Shown one piece after another: positions 36,170-44,856 of a stretch of DNA of 64,000 nucleotides; position 1 is the stretch's first letter, and the number at the start of each line of letters is the position of its first letter. Made by a program: the position numbers and the translations under genes. This stretch comes from Pandoraea anapnoica. Lineage in GTDB: Bacteria > Pseudomonadota > Gammaproteobacteria > Burkholderiales > Burkholderiaceae. The stretch spans positions 156,493 to 220,492 of the forward strand of contig NZ_CABPSP010000014.1 in the NCBI RefSeq assembly GCF_902459765.1, read 5' to 3'. The notes under the pieces were generated by a model. It was not told the DNA's origin. It searched no databases and saw nothing but the letters and a program-made list of their open reading frames with translations.

Positions 36170-39100
36170 TCAGATATCGTAGGGGCGGGGCAGGCAGTCA
36201 AGTTCATTCTCGAGATCCCTAAGTTGAAAGCGCTCCGCGAGCGCGCGCAGTGCATCGATTTGCCGCACCAAAGCGGGATGATCTTTGCGCGCGGCATCGA
36301 GTAGATCCACCACGCCTTGCACATATCCGACGTCGAGATGCTCGCGTATGCCCCGCAATATCGGCTCCGGCAAGGCGAGCCTGAGTTCCCCCACAGACTG
36401 CGCAGGCGTGTAAGTCACGTCCGATGTTTTTGAAGAAACCCATTCGAGCGATAGCAATTGTGCAAGCTTGTCGAGCAGCAGGTTCACGCGCAGTGGTTTG
36501 GCCAGGTACCCGGCGCATCGTGTCGCACTGGCACGTTCGCGGTCATCGGCGAAGGCATTTGCCGATAGCAGGACGATGGGGGCAGCAGACAATTGGTTCT
36601 CGCTGATCAGACGACTGGTCTCGTAACCGTCCATCAGCGGCATGGATATGTCCATGATGATGGCGTCGGCCAAGTTCCCTCCGAGCCATCGCAGTGCTTC
36701 CGGGCCACTGGCGACTTCAGCGACATCGAAGCCGAGCGGTGTGAGCAGTTGGACCACGATGCCTCGCTGGTCCGCGAGATCGTCCACCACCAGAATGGTG
36801 CGGCGCGGTCCCACATACCCGCAGATGCCTGCCAGTTCCGTGTACATGTCGGGCGGGCTTTGTATGGCCGGCGCGAACAGCTTCACTACAAAGCGTGTGC
36901 CACGTCCGACCTCGCTGTCGACTTCCAGACTGCCGCCGAGCGCGTGGGTCAGCAGTCGGCAGATCGTCAACCCCAGACCCGCGCCATGATCGTCCGCATG
37001 GGTAGCGTTTCCGCGCTCGAACGGCAGGAACAGCCTCGCCATTTCCTCCTGTGGGATACCGGGGCCAGTGTCGATGACTTCGAGCTTCAGTGTGTCCATG
37101 GCGTGACTCACGCGCAGAGTCACTTTGCCCGCAGCGGTAAAGCGAATCGCGTTGCCAATCAGATTGGTAAGAATCTGCCCGAGATACTTCTGATCGCACT
37201 TGACCGCGGCGGGAAAGCGGCCGATGACCTGCACATCGAAAGCCAACGCTTTTTCCATCGCGAGAGGACTCATCATCGACGATACATGGGAGACGAAGTC
37301 GTTCAGTGAGACTGCCGTAATGTTGAGCTGAAGCTTACCCGCTTCGATGCGTGCAACGTCCAGCAGTCCGTCGACAAGTGCCAGCAGGTGCTCTCCACTT
37401 CGATGAATTGTGCGAACGGCGTTATAGCGAGTCGCAGAGAGCTCGTCCCTGGCTTGCATCAGGAGCTGCGCGTAGCCGAGGATACTGTTGAGTGGTGTAC
37501 GAAGCTCATGACTGAGTCCGGAGACGTAGCGACTCTTGGCCTGATTGGCGGACTCGGCGGCCGCCGTGGCGCGCTTGAGGGCTTCGTCTGTTTTCTGATG
37601 CGCTTCGATTTCCTGCATCAGCAAGTCGTTTTGCCGCTGCGACTCCTCTTCCGTGACGCGCCGACTCTCTCGCTCCAGTACGAACCACCATGCTGCGATG
37701 CACCCGACAAGTGCGAGTGAAAAGAATATTTTCAAAAAACTGCTTGCGACGACGTCGACTTCGGCGGTGCGGATCGACGCGACGCTTTGCGACCAGATCA
37801 GATAGAGCACGCTTGCGAGTACGGCAAGGATCGAAAACAAGAGACTCGCGTATCGAATGAGACGCAGTGCGGTCGGTCCGAGCCGAACATTGGGAAAAAT
37901 TCGATGCAGCGCATGGTTTGCTTGCGCTGAGAAACGAGCATGCGGTTTGCAGCGATCGTGACAACGCGAATCCAGGGAACAACAAAGCGAGCATATCGTG
38001 CCGCCATATGCAGGACAGTGCGCCGTGTCTTCAGGTTCGAAGGCGTGCTCGCAAATCGCACAACGCAGCGACGTCGCGTCGCCGGTCGAATGCGGCTTTC
38101 GGGCGAGATAGTATTTGCCGCGCGTTCCAATGGCGATGAGCGGAGCGCAAACGAATGCCGCCCCGAAGGCCAGAAACAGCGACATCGCCTCCCCAAGTTC
38201 GCCAAACACCCCGGCACGCGCTGTCAGCGCAGCGACGACACCGAACAGCATTGCGCCGAGGCCCACAGGGTTCACGTCGTAGAGGTGCGCGCGCTTGAAC
38301 TCGATGTAACGTGGACTGAAGCCAAGCGGTTTGTTGATGACGAGATCGGCACACAACGCACCGACCCAGGCGACAGCCACGTTCGCATACAGCGACAGCA
38401 CCTTGCCGATAACCTCGAAGACGCCGATCTCGACGAGCAGCAACGCAATCATCACGTTGAAGACGAGCCAAACTACGCGTCCCGGATGACTATGGGTGAG
38501 ACGGGCAAAGAAGTTCGACCAGGCAAGCGATCCGGCATAGGCGTTCGTCACATTGATCTTGAGCTGGGAGACGATGACGAACAACGTCATGGTCGGCAAT
38601 GCCCAGCCTGCCAGCCCCACCGGATCGAGCAAGATGTGATAGGCGACGAGATACATCTGCGTGGGCTGTGCTGCCTGGCCGACATCGACTTCGTTTTGAA
38701 TCGCGACGAAGGCAAGGAATGCGCCGCCGAGCATTTTCAGCGCGCCGGGTACGATCCACCCCGGCCCGGCGGACAGGAGTGCCAGCCACCACCTTTTTTT
38801 GTTTTTCGCCGTCAGGGGCGGTAAAAACCGAAGATAGTCAACCTGCTCGCCGATCTGCACGATCAGCGCGAAAACGACGGTCGACGCCTGCCCGAAAGCA
38901 ATGATGCTGAACGCACGGCCTTGCGGCGCAAATCCGGCAAAGGTGGTCCATTCACGTACCAATCCAGGGTGATGCCACAGTACGGCGACGTAGGGCGAGA
39001 CGAAAAGCAAGATCCACAAGGGCTGCGTCCAGCTTTGCAGCCGGTTGATGAGTGTGATGCCGAACATCACCAGCGGAATCACGATGAGCGAACTCACGAC

Positions 39101-39589
39101 ATAGGCAATCGCCAGCGACATGTGGAAATAGAGCTGCAACGCGAGCGCCATGATGGCCGCTTCGAGCGCGAAGAAGAGGAACGTGAAGATCGCATAGAGG
39201 AACGACGTCACCGTAGAGCCGATGTAGCCGAATCCTGCGCCACGGGTGAGCAGATCCATGTCCACGCCGTAACGCGCCGCGTAATAGCTGATCGGCAAGC
39301 TTGTCAGAAAAATCAGGATCGAGACGACCGCGATGGCCCAGACGGCGTTCGTGAACCCATAGTTGATGACAAGGCTCCCGCCGATGGCCTCGAGCACCAG
39401 AAAGGACACGCCGCCGATAGCCGTGCTCGCGACGCGCGCTTCGGACCATCGCCGAAACGAGCGCGGTGTGAAGCGAAGCGCATAGTCTTCGAGCGTTTCG
39501 TCGCCGACCCAGGCGTTGTAGTCGCGCCGCACCTTCACGATGCGCTGCGTGCTGGGCGCACGGGCTAAATTTTGGTGCATCTCGGCCAT
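36170..39589 (-). CDS. Hybrid histidine kinase with an NCS1 permease as sensor domain
   Basis: This is an 1139-aa fusion. Residues about 25-490 form a full NCS1-type permease (nucleobase/cation symporter) with about twelve hydrophobic segments. A Cys-rich segment, eight Cys between 510 and 547, looks like paired zinc ribbons. Two more transmembrane helices (about 577-600 and 613-637) and a coiled linker lead to HisKA with His694 in GLSHELRTPLNSILGY. HATPase motifs (NLIGNAIRF, DTGPGIP, GAGLGLTI) and a receiver domain with Asp980 (IIMDIS) follow. ATG 39589 is chosen because the longer frame starts at TTG 39643, and ATG 39580 is also possible. It is divergent from the urea/amide importer, so the permease part may bind urea, an amide or a related compound. 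Confidence 0.93.
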   Translation of the reverse strand: MAEMHQNLARAPSTQRIVKVRRDYNAWVGDETLEDYALRFTPRSFRRWSEARVASTAIGGVSFLVLEAIGGSLVINYGFTNAVWAIAVVSILIFLTSLPISYYAARYGVDMDLLTRGAGFGYIGSTVTSFLYAIFTFLFFALEAAIMALALQLYFHMSLAIAYVVSSLIVIPLVMFGITLINRLQSWTQPLWILLFVSPYVAVLWHHPGLVREWTTFAGFAPQGRAFSIIAFGQASTVVFALIVQIGEQVDYLRFLPPLTAKNKKRWWLALLSAGPGWIVPGALKMLGGAFLAFVAIQNEVDVGQAAQPTQMYLVAYHILLDPVGLAGWALPTMTLFVIVSQLKINVTNAYAGSLAWSNFFARLTHSHPGRVVWLVFNVMIALLLVEIGVFEVIGKVLSLYANVAVAWVGALCADLVINKPLGFSPRYIEFKRAHLYDVNPVGLGAMLFGVVAALTARAGVFGELGEAMSLFLAFGAAFVCAPLIAIGTRGKYYLARKPHSTGDATSLRCAICEHAFEPEDTAHCPAYGGTICSLCCSLDSRCHDRCKPHARFSAQANHALHRIFPNVRLGPTALRLIRYASLLFSILAVLASVLYLIWSQSVASIRTAEVDVVASSFLKIFFSLALVGCIAAWWFVLERESRRVTEEESQRQNDLLMQEIEAHQKTDEALKRATAAAESANQAKSRYVSGLSHELRTPLNSILGYAQLLMQARDELSATRYNAVRTIHRSGEHLLALVDGLLDVARIEAGKLQLNITAVSLNDFVSHVSSMMSPLAMEKALAFDVQVIGRFPAAVKCDQKYLGQILTNLIGNAIRFTAAGKVTLRVSHAMDTLKLEVIDTGPGIPQEEMARLFLPFERGNATHADDHGAGLGLTICRLLTHALGGSLEVDSEVGRGTRFVVKLFAPAIQSPPDMYTELAGICGYVGPRRTILVVDDLADQRGIVVQLLTPLGFDVAEVASGPEALRWLGGNLADAIIMDISMPLMDGYETSRLISENQLSAAPIVLLSANAFADDRERASATRCAGYLAKPLRVNLLLDKLAQLLSLEWVSSKTSDVTYTPAQSVGELRLALPEPILRGIREHLDVGYVQGVVDLLDAARKDHPALVRQIDALRALAERFQLRDLENELDCLPRPYDI

Positions 39590-39674
39590 GACGACGGGAA
39601 GACGATCCTGATTGGTGCAAAAAGCGTCGGGTACTAACGGCAAAGCAAATTACATTCCATCGCGCCTCCGAGGG

Positions 39675-39694
39675 AATACGTCAATCGACGTATT
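39675..39694. promoter_or_regulatory. Palindrome between the kinase and urtA genes
   Basis: AATACGTC and GACGTATT form a perfect 8-bp inverted repeat with a 4-base spacer in the 196-bp divergent region. The half CGTCAAT recurs just downstream (39701-39707). Size and position suit binding of the LuxR-type response regulator. Confidence 0.5.
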
Positions 39695-39785
39695 TCGAGC
39701 GTCAATTTGGCTCCCTACATTGCGTCCAACCCCTTGAAACCAGCCCGCTGCGCCTTTGCACAGGGCCCAAGACCAGGAGAACGTG

Positions 39786-41057
39786 ATGTCCGCAGACGAT
39801 CAATTCGATGATGAGCGTATGGCTTCCCCGTTGCGCAGACGACTGCTCGGTGGCCTGGCTGCCGCGCCGCTCATGGCGCTTGGCCTGCCGCGCACGTCGT
39901 TCGCGCAAGTGCCGCCGACGGCAAAGGTCAATACGACGGGGCTCGCCGTGACGGACACTACTGTCACGGTCGGTCAGTTGCACTCCGCGACCGGCACGAT
40001 GGCGATCTCGGAGACGGGGTCGATTCAGGCCGAGCGTCTTGCTATCGAGCAAATCAATGCGATGGGCGGTGTGCTCGGCCGCAAAATCAACATCATTCAG
40101 GAGGATGGCGCCTCCGACTGGCCGACGTACGCCGAAAAGTCGAAGAAGCTGTTGGAGAACGACCACGTCGCAGCGGTCTTCGGCTGCTGGACATCGGCCT
40201 CGCGCAAGGCCGTGCTTCCCGTGTTCGAGAAGGACAACGGGTTGCTGTACTACCCCACGTTCTACGAAGGTCTGGAGCAGTCCAAGAACGTGTTCTACAC
40301 CGGTCAGGAAGCTACGCAGCAGATTCTCTGGGCGCTCGACTGGGCGTCGAATACAAAGAAGGCCAAGACCTTCTTCCTGATCGGGTCCGACTACATCTGG
40401 CCGCGCACGTCGAACAAGATTGCGCGACGTCACATCGAGCAACATCTGCACGCGAAGGTGGTCGGCGAGGAGTATTACCCGCTCGGTACCACCGAATTCA
40501 ATTCGCTGATGAACAAGATCAAGCTCGCGCGCCCCGACTGCATTTTCGCGACGGTGGTGGGCGGCTCGAACGTGGCGTTCTACAAGCAACTCAAGGCCGC
40601 CGGTATTACGCCTCAGAAGCAGTTCCTGCTCACGCTCTCCGTGACGGAAGACGAAGTGCTCGGCATCGGCGGAGAAAACTTCGCGGGCTACTACTCCTCG
40701 ATGAAGTACTTCCAATCGCTGGATAACGACAACAACAAGAAGTTCGTTTCGGCGTTCAAGGCGCGCTATGGCGCGAAGTCGGTGATCGGCGACGTCACGC
40801 AGGCCGCTTACCTCGGGCCGTGGATCTGGAAAGCCGCATGCGAGCGTGCGGGCAGTTTCGACGTGAACAAGGTTGTGGCCGCTTCGAAGGACATTGAGTT
40901 GGCTAACGCACCGCAAGGTTACGCAAAGGTCGACGTCAACCACCACTTGTGGAGTCGCTCGCTGATCGGTGAAGGGCAGGCGGACGGTCAGTTCAAGGTG
41001 GTGGCCAGTTCGCCGGAACCGATCCATCCGGATCCGTTCCCGAAGGGCTACATGTAA
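39786..41057 (+). CDS. urtA: Urea/short-chain amide ABC transporter substrate-binding protein
   Basis: This 423-aa periplasmic protein belongs to the UrtA/FmdD group. Evidence is the sequence VTVGQLHSATGTMAISETGSIQAERLAIEQINAMGGVLGRKI, the VFGCWTSASRKAVLPVFE loop and NKIARRHIEQHL. A twin-arginine-like signal (RRRLLGGLAAAPLMALG) ends near FAQ at about 42-44. ATG 39786 is chosen because CCAGGAG precedes it. The gene opens an operon with all other urea-transporter genes, an amidase and a formamidase, so urea, formamide or acetamide is the likely ligand. Confidence 0.92.
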   Translation: MSADDQFDDERMASPLRRRLLGGLAAAPLMALGLPRTSFAQVPPTAKVNTTGLAVTDTTVTVGQLHSATGTMAISETGSIQAERLAIEQINAMGGVLGRKINIIQEDGASDWPTYAEKSKKLLENDHVAAVFGCWTSASRKAVLPVFEKDNGLLYYPTFYEGLEQSKNVFYTGQEATQQILWALDWASNTKKAKTFFLIGSDYIWPRTSNKIARRHIEQHLHAKVVGEEYYPLGTTEFNSLMNKIKLARPDCIFATVVGGSNVAFYKQLKAAGITPQKQFLLTLSVTEDEVLGIGGENFAGYYSSMKYFQSLDNDNNKKFVSAFKARYGAKSVIGDVTQAAYLGPWIWKAACERAGSFDVNKVVAASKDIELANAPQGYAKVDVNHHLWSRSLIGEGQADGQFKVVASSPEPIHPDPFPKGYM

Positions 41058-41112
41058 TCCGTCAACCTGCACAGGCGCGATGGCCGCCGGGTCGTCGCGC
41101 GAGGAGCGTCAG

Positions 41113-42030
41113 ATGTCCGCCAACGACATTTTCAATATCACGCTGATGCAGGGCTTCGCGGGACTGAGCCTGTTCAGCGTTCTCCTGCTCATGGGGCTCG
41201 GGCTCGCCGTGATCTTCGGTCAGATGGGCGTCATCAATATGGCGCACGGCGAGTTCATGACCATTGGCGCCTACACCGTCTACATGTTTTCGTGGGTGAC
41301 CCAGAACGTCTGGCCGGTGTTTGCGCCGGTGTACTTCTTTTTCGCCATCGTCGCCGCCTTCGTGCTCGCTTTTGGTGCGGGATGGCTCGCGGAATGGGCA
41401 CTGATCCGTCACCTGTATCGTCGCCCGCTCGACACACTGCTTGCCACCTGGGGGCTGAGTCTTGGTATGCAGCAGGTGTTCCGCTCGACATTTGGCCCCA
41501 AGGAGGTCAGCCCCGCGCTGCCCGACTGGCTGATGGGGTCGTGGGAACCGACACCGGGCCTCGATATTCCGATCAGCGGCATGTTTGTGATGGCGCTGGC
41601 GCTTGTGATGACAGGGGGCTTGTTGCTCGCGCTTTACCGCTCACGCTGGGGGCTGAGGGTGCGGGCGACGGTCGCAAACCGGCCCATGGCGAACGCTGCA
41701 GGCATCAACACGCGCCGCACCGACCGCATGACGTTCGCCATTGGCTGCGGTATTGCCGGGGTGGCGGGGGCGGCGTTCACCGCGATCGGTTCCACCGGAC
41801 CCACAAGCGGCTCGCTCTACATCGTCGATTCGTTCCTGGTCGTGACGTTCGGCGGCGCTGCGAGCCTGCTCGGTACGGTCGCGTCTGCGTTCGGCATTGC
41901 GCAGATGCAGTCGATCAGCGAGTTTTTCCTTTCCGGCTCTATCGCGCGTGTCCTCACGCTGCTGACCGTTGTGGTCATTCTGATGTTGCGCCCGCAAGGC
42001 TTGTTCGCGTCCAAGGTCCGGCGCGTCTGA
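41113..42030 (+). CDS. urtB: Urea/amide ABC transporter permease UrtB
   Basis: This 305-aa LivH-type permease has UrtB marks: FGQMGVINMAHGEFMTIGAYTVYM, GLSLGMQQVFRSTFGP, RATVANRPMANAAGINTRRTDRMTFAIGCGIAGVAGA and GSTGPTSG. The last two are typical of urea permeases rather than leucine permeases. ATG 41113 has GAGGAG 7 bp upstream. It follows urtA by 55 bp. Confidence 0.93.
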   Translation: MSANDIFNITLMQGFAGLSLFSVLLLMGLGLAVIFGQMGVINMAHGEFMTIGAYTVYMFSWVTQNVWPVFAPVYFFFAIVAAFVLAFGAGWLAEWALIRHLYRRPLDTLLATWGLSLGMQQVFRSTFGPKEVSPALPDWLMGSWEPTPGLDIPISGMFVMALALVMTGGLLLALYRSRWGLRVRATVANRPMANAAGINTRRTDRMTFAIGCGIAGVAGAAFTAIGSTGPTSGSLYIVDSFLVVTFGGAASLLGTVASAFGIAQMQSISEFFLSGSIARVLTLLTVVVILMLRPQGLFASKVRRV

Positions 42031-42136
42031 CGTGCTTATCCGAATGAAACCCGCTGACAACCGGCGCAGCGCGGGCCAACAAGCGGCGATCTCATCAACC
42101 GATCGTCTACCGATCCATCTGTATGGAGAGATGTAT

Positions 42137-43333
42137 ATGGAACCCATCCAAACCGCGGCGGGCGGCGTCTCCCTCCGGGCCGAAGCCGGGGAAGCGCATG
42201 AAGTGCGCGAATCGCGCGTGGCGCCTCGCGGGTGGCGCGCGCTCGCGGCGCGCTTCGACGCCTCGGGCTATGCGGGCATCGCGATCCTCGCGCTACTGAT
42301 TGTCGTGGTGTTCCCGATAGCGCTCGACACGTTTCGGCTGAACCTCATGGGCAAGTACCTGACGTACGCGTTCGTCGCCATCGGGCTGGTGATCGCATGG
42401 GGTTACGGTGGGGTGCTCAGCCTCGGTCAGGGCGTCTTCTTTGGCCTCGGGGGCTATGCGATGGCGATGTTTCTCAAGCTTGAGGCATCAAGTGCCGCGG
42501 CCACGAGTACGCAGACCACCCCCGGCATTCCGGACTTCATGGACTGGAATCAGCTCACGGCATTGCCAGATTGGTGGAGACCGTTCCACTACCTTCCGGT
42601 ATCGATTCTCGCGGTGCTGTTCGTACCGACTGCGCTCGCCTTCGTCATCGGCTACGCAATGTTCAAACGACGTGTAGGGGGCGTGTACTTCGCCATCATC
42701 ACGCAAGCTGTCGCCTTGATTCTTTCGGTGTTGATCATCGGGCAGCAGGGCTATACCGGAGGCGTGAATGGCATTACCGATCTGCGCACGCTGCTCGGCT
42801 GGGACATTCGGACAGACCATGCGAAGTTGATTCTCTATTTCGTCAACGCAGCACTGCTGATCGTCGCGTTGCTGGCGTGTCGCTGGGTGCAGCGAGGCAA
42901 GCTGGGCACGCTCTTGCTGGCCATGCGCGACAAGGAGGACCGTGTGCGCTTCTCGGGATATGACGTCTCGATGTTCAAGGTCTTCTCGTTTTGTTTCGCG
43001 GCAACGCTTGCGGCTGTAGGCGGCGCGATGTTCACGCTCCAGGTCGGATTCATGTCGCCGTCGTTTGTCGGCATCGTGCCGTCCATCGAGATGGTGATCT
43101 ATGCGGCAGTCGGGGGACGGATGTCGCTGGTCGGCGCGGTATACGGCGCAATCCTCGTCAATCTCGGCAAGAGCTGGTTTTCCGAGAGCTTTCCGAACCT
43201 CTGGCTGTACCTGATGGCCGCCATGTTCATCGGTGTGGTGATGGCCTTCCCGAACGGTCTGGCAGGACTTTACGAGGCGCATGTGCGCCCGCGCATTCGC
43301 CGATTCCTCGGCGTTGAGAAAAGGGAGGCGTGA
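42137..43333 (+). CDS. urtC: Urea/amide ABC transporter permease UrtC
   Basis: This is a 398-aa LivM-type permease with the UrtC features GGVLSLGQGVFFGLGGYAMAMFL, MDWNQLTALPDWWRPF, QQGYTGGVNGITD and RDKEDRVRFSGYDVSMFKVF. The long loop between the first membrane segments with MDWN is characteristic of urea-type permeases. ATG 42137 is chosen because GGAGAG lies at a suitable distance. An ATG at 42131 is too close to it. The first 45 residues are hydrophilic. Confidence 0.93.
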   Translation: MEPIQTAAGGVSLRAEAGEAHEVRESRVAPRGWRALAARFDASGYAGIAILALLIVVVFPIALDTFRLNLMGKYLTYAFVAIGLVIAWGYGGVLSLGQGVFFGLGGYAMAMFLKLEASSAAATSTQTTPGIPDFMDWNQLTALPDWWRPFHYLPVSILAVLFVPTALAFVIGYAMFKRRVGGVYFAIITQAVALILSVLIIGQQGYTGGVNGITDLRTLLGWDIRTDHAKLILYFVNAALLIVALLACRWVQRGKLGTLLLAMRDKEDRVRFSGYDVSMFKVFSFCFAATLAAVGGAMFTLQVGFMSPSFVGIVPSIEMVIYAAVGGRMSLVGAVYGAILVNLGKSWFSESFPNLWLYLMAAMFIGVVMAFPNGLAGLYEAHVRPRIRRFLGVEKREA

Positions 43334-43336
43334 CAC

Positions 43337-44080
43337 ATGAGCAACACTGACTTTCTTCTGGCGATTGAAGATCTGAGCGTGTCGTTTGACGGATTCAAGG
43401 CCATCGATTCGTTGAATCTGTATCTGGAGCGAGGCGAACTGCGTGTTGTCATCGGGCCGAATGGGGCCGGAAAAACAACGCTACTCGATCTCATCTGCGG
43501 CAAGACGAGGGAGACGACGGGCAGCATCAAGTTCCGCAATGAAGAAATCACGAAGCTTGCCGAGTTTCGGCGTGTGCACAAAGGTATCGGGCGAAAGTTC
43601 CAGACACCGTCGATTTACGAAAACCTGAGCGTCGCTCAGAACCTCGAAGTGTCGTTTCCACGCGGGCGAGGTGTGCTGGGAGCGCTTTTTTACCGGACCG
43701 ACGCAGAGGTTGCCGATCGCGTGCGCGCGGTCGCCGATGAAATTGGGCTTGCGGCATTACTCGATCTTGAAGCCGGTCTACTTTCGCACGGACAGAAGCA
43801 GTGGCTGGAAATCGGCATGCTGCTGATGCAGGATCCCGAGCTTTTGATGCTCGACGAGCCGATTGCAGGCATGAGCGCGCGCGAGCGTGAGCTGACGGCG
43901 GAGTTGCTCGACCGGATTTGCCGTCATCGCTCGATGATCGTCATCGAGCATGACATGGCGTTTGTCGAGCGTATTGCGCATAAGGTCACCGTCATGCATC
44001 AGGGGAAAATTCTCGCCGAAGGCCCAATGGCCAAGGTGCAGTCCGATCCGCGCGTGATCGACGTTTATCTTGGGCATTGA
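43337..44080 (+). CDS. urtD: Urea/amide ABC transporter ATPase UrtD
   Basis: This 247-aa ATPase of the LivG/UrtD group has Walker A GPNGAGKTT, the KFQTPSIYENLSVAQNLE region that distinguishes UrtD, LSHGQKQWLEIGMLL in place of a canonical signature, and Walker B LLMLDEPIAGMS. The H-loop is in VIEHDMAFVERIA. The start lies 3 bp after urtC with GGAGG upstream. Confidence 0.94.
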   Translation: MSNTDFLLAIEDLSVSFDGFKAIDSLNLYLERGELRVVIGPNGAGKTTLLDLICGKTRETTGSIKFRNEEITKLAEFRRVHKGIGRKFQTPSIYENLSVAQNLEVSFPRGRGVLGALFYRTDAEVADRVRAVADEIGLAALLDLEAGLLSHGQKQWLEIGMLLMQDPELLMLDEPIAGMSARERELTAELLDRICRHRSMIVIEHDMAFVERIAHKVTVMHQGKILAEGPMAKVQSDPRVIDVYLGH

Positions 44081-44094
44081 TCGGAGGACACATC

Positions 44095-44784
44095 ATGTTG
44101 GAAGTCGACGATCTCGTCGTCAGCTATGGCCAGAGCGAAGTGCTGCACGGTATCGGCTTTACCGTCGCCAGCGGTGAAAGCGTGGCGGTCATGGGCCGCA
44201 ACGGCATGGGTAAGACGACGCTGTTCAAATCGCTGATCGGCATGTTGCCCGCCAATCGCGGCACCGTGCGAGTCGGCGGTGTGGATGTCTCGAACGCAGA
44301 GAGCTATCGACGTGTGGCGAGCGGTATCGGCTATGTCCCGCAGGGGCGTCAGATCTTTGCTTCGCTCACCGTCGAAGAAAACATTCAGACCGGGCTTGAG
44401 TATGCAGGGAGTCAATCGGTTCCCGACGATCTCTACGCACTGTTCCCCGTCTTGTTCGATATGCGCCGCCGCAAAGGCGGCAACCTCTCCGGCGGTCAGC
44501 AACAGCAGCTCGCGATTGCTCGTGCGCTCGCCACGAATCCCAAGGTACTGCTGCTCGACGAGCCGACCGAGGGTATCCAGCCCTCCGTTATCAAAGACAT
44601 CGCGCGCGCGCTCAACCAGATCCGTACGGCACGCAACATCGCCATCGTGGTCTCCGAACAGGTGTTGAGTTTCGCCATGGACGTTGCGGACCGACTGTTC
44701 GTGATCGAAGGCGGGCGCTTCGTTCATCAAAGTACGCGCGAAGCCGGTGATACCGACCGTATCCGCGAATACCTCTCTGTGTAA
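44095..44784 (+). CDS. urtE: Urea/amide ABC transporter ATPase UrtE
   Basis: This is a 229-aa ATPase of the LivF/UrtE group. It has Walker A GRNGMGKTT (the Arg-Asn-Gly-Met variant is typical of UrtE), IGYVPQGRQIFASLTVEENI, signature LSGGQQQQLAIARAL and Walker B LLLDEPTEGIQPS. ATG 44095 has CGGAGG 7 bp upstream, while an ATG at 44077 lacks one. It completes the five-gene transporter and is followed by the amide-hydrolase genes. Confidence 0.94.
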   Translation: MLEVDDLVVSYGQSEVLHGIGFTVASGESVAVMGRNGMGKTTLFKSLIGMLPANRGTVRVGGVDVSNAESYRRVASGIGYVPQGRQIFASLTVEENIQTGLEYAGSQSVPDDLYALFPVLFDMRRRKGGNLSGGQQQQLAIARALATNPKVLLLDEPTEGIQPSVIKDIARALNQIRTARNIAIVVSEQVLSFAMDVADRLFVIEGGRFVHQSTREAGDTDRIREYLSV

Positions 44785-44856
44785 CCCGGCGCCAGATGGC
44801 GTCATTTCGATTGCCGGTGTGTGCCACATCGACACTTAACATCAGGAGCGAGTGCA

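Noticed and set aside
39709-39725. Sigma-54-like element (TGGC then TTGC) upstream of urtA
   Set aside because: The GG and GC dinucleotides are 11 bases apart instead of the strict 10, and the kinase partner is a LuxR-type regulator, not an NtrC-type activator.
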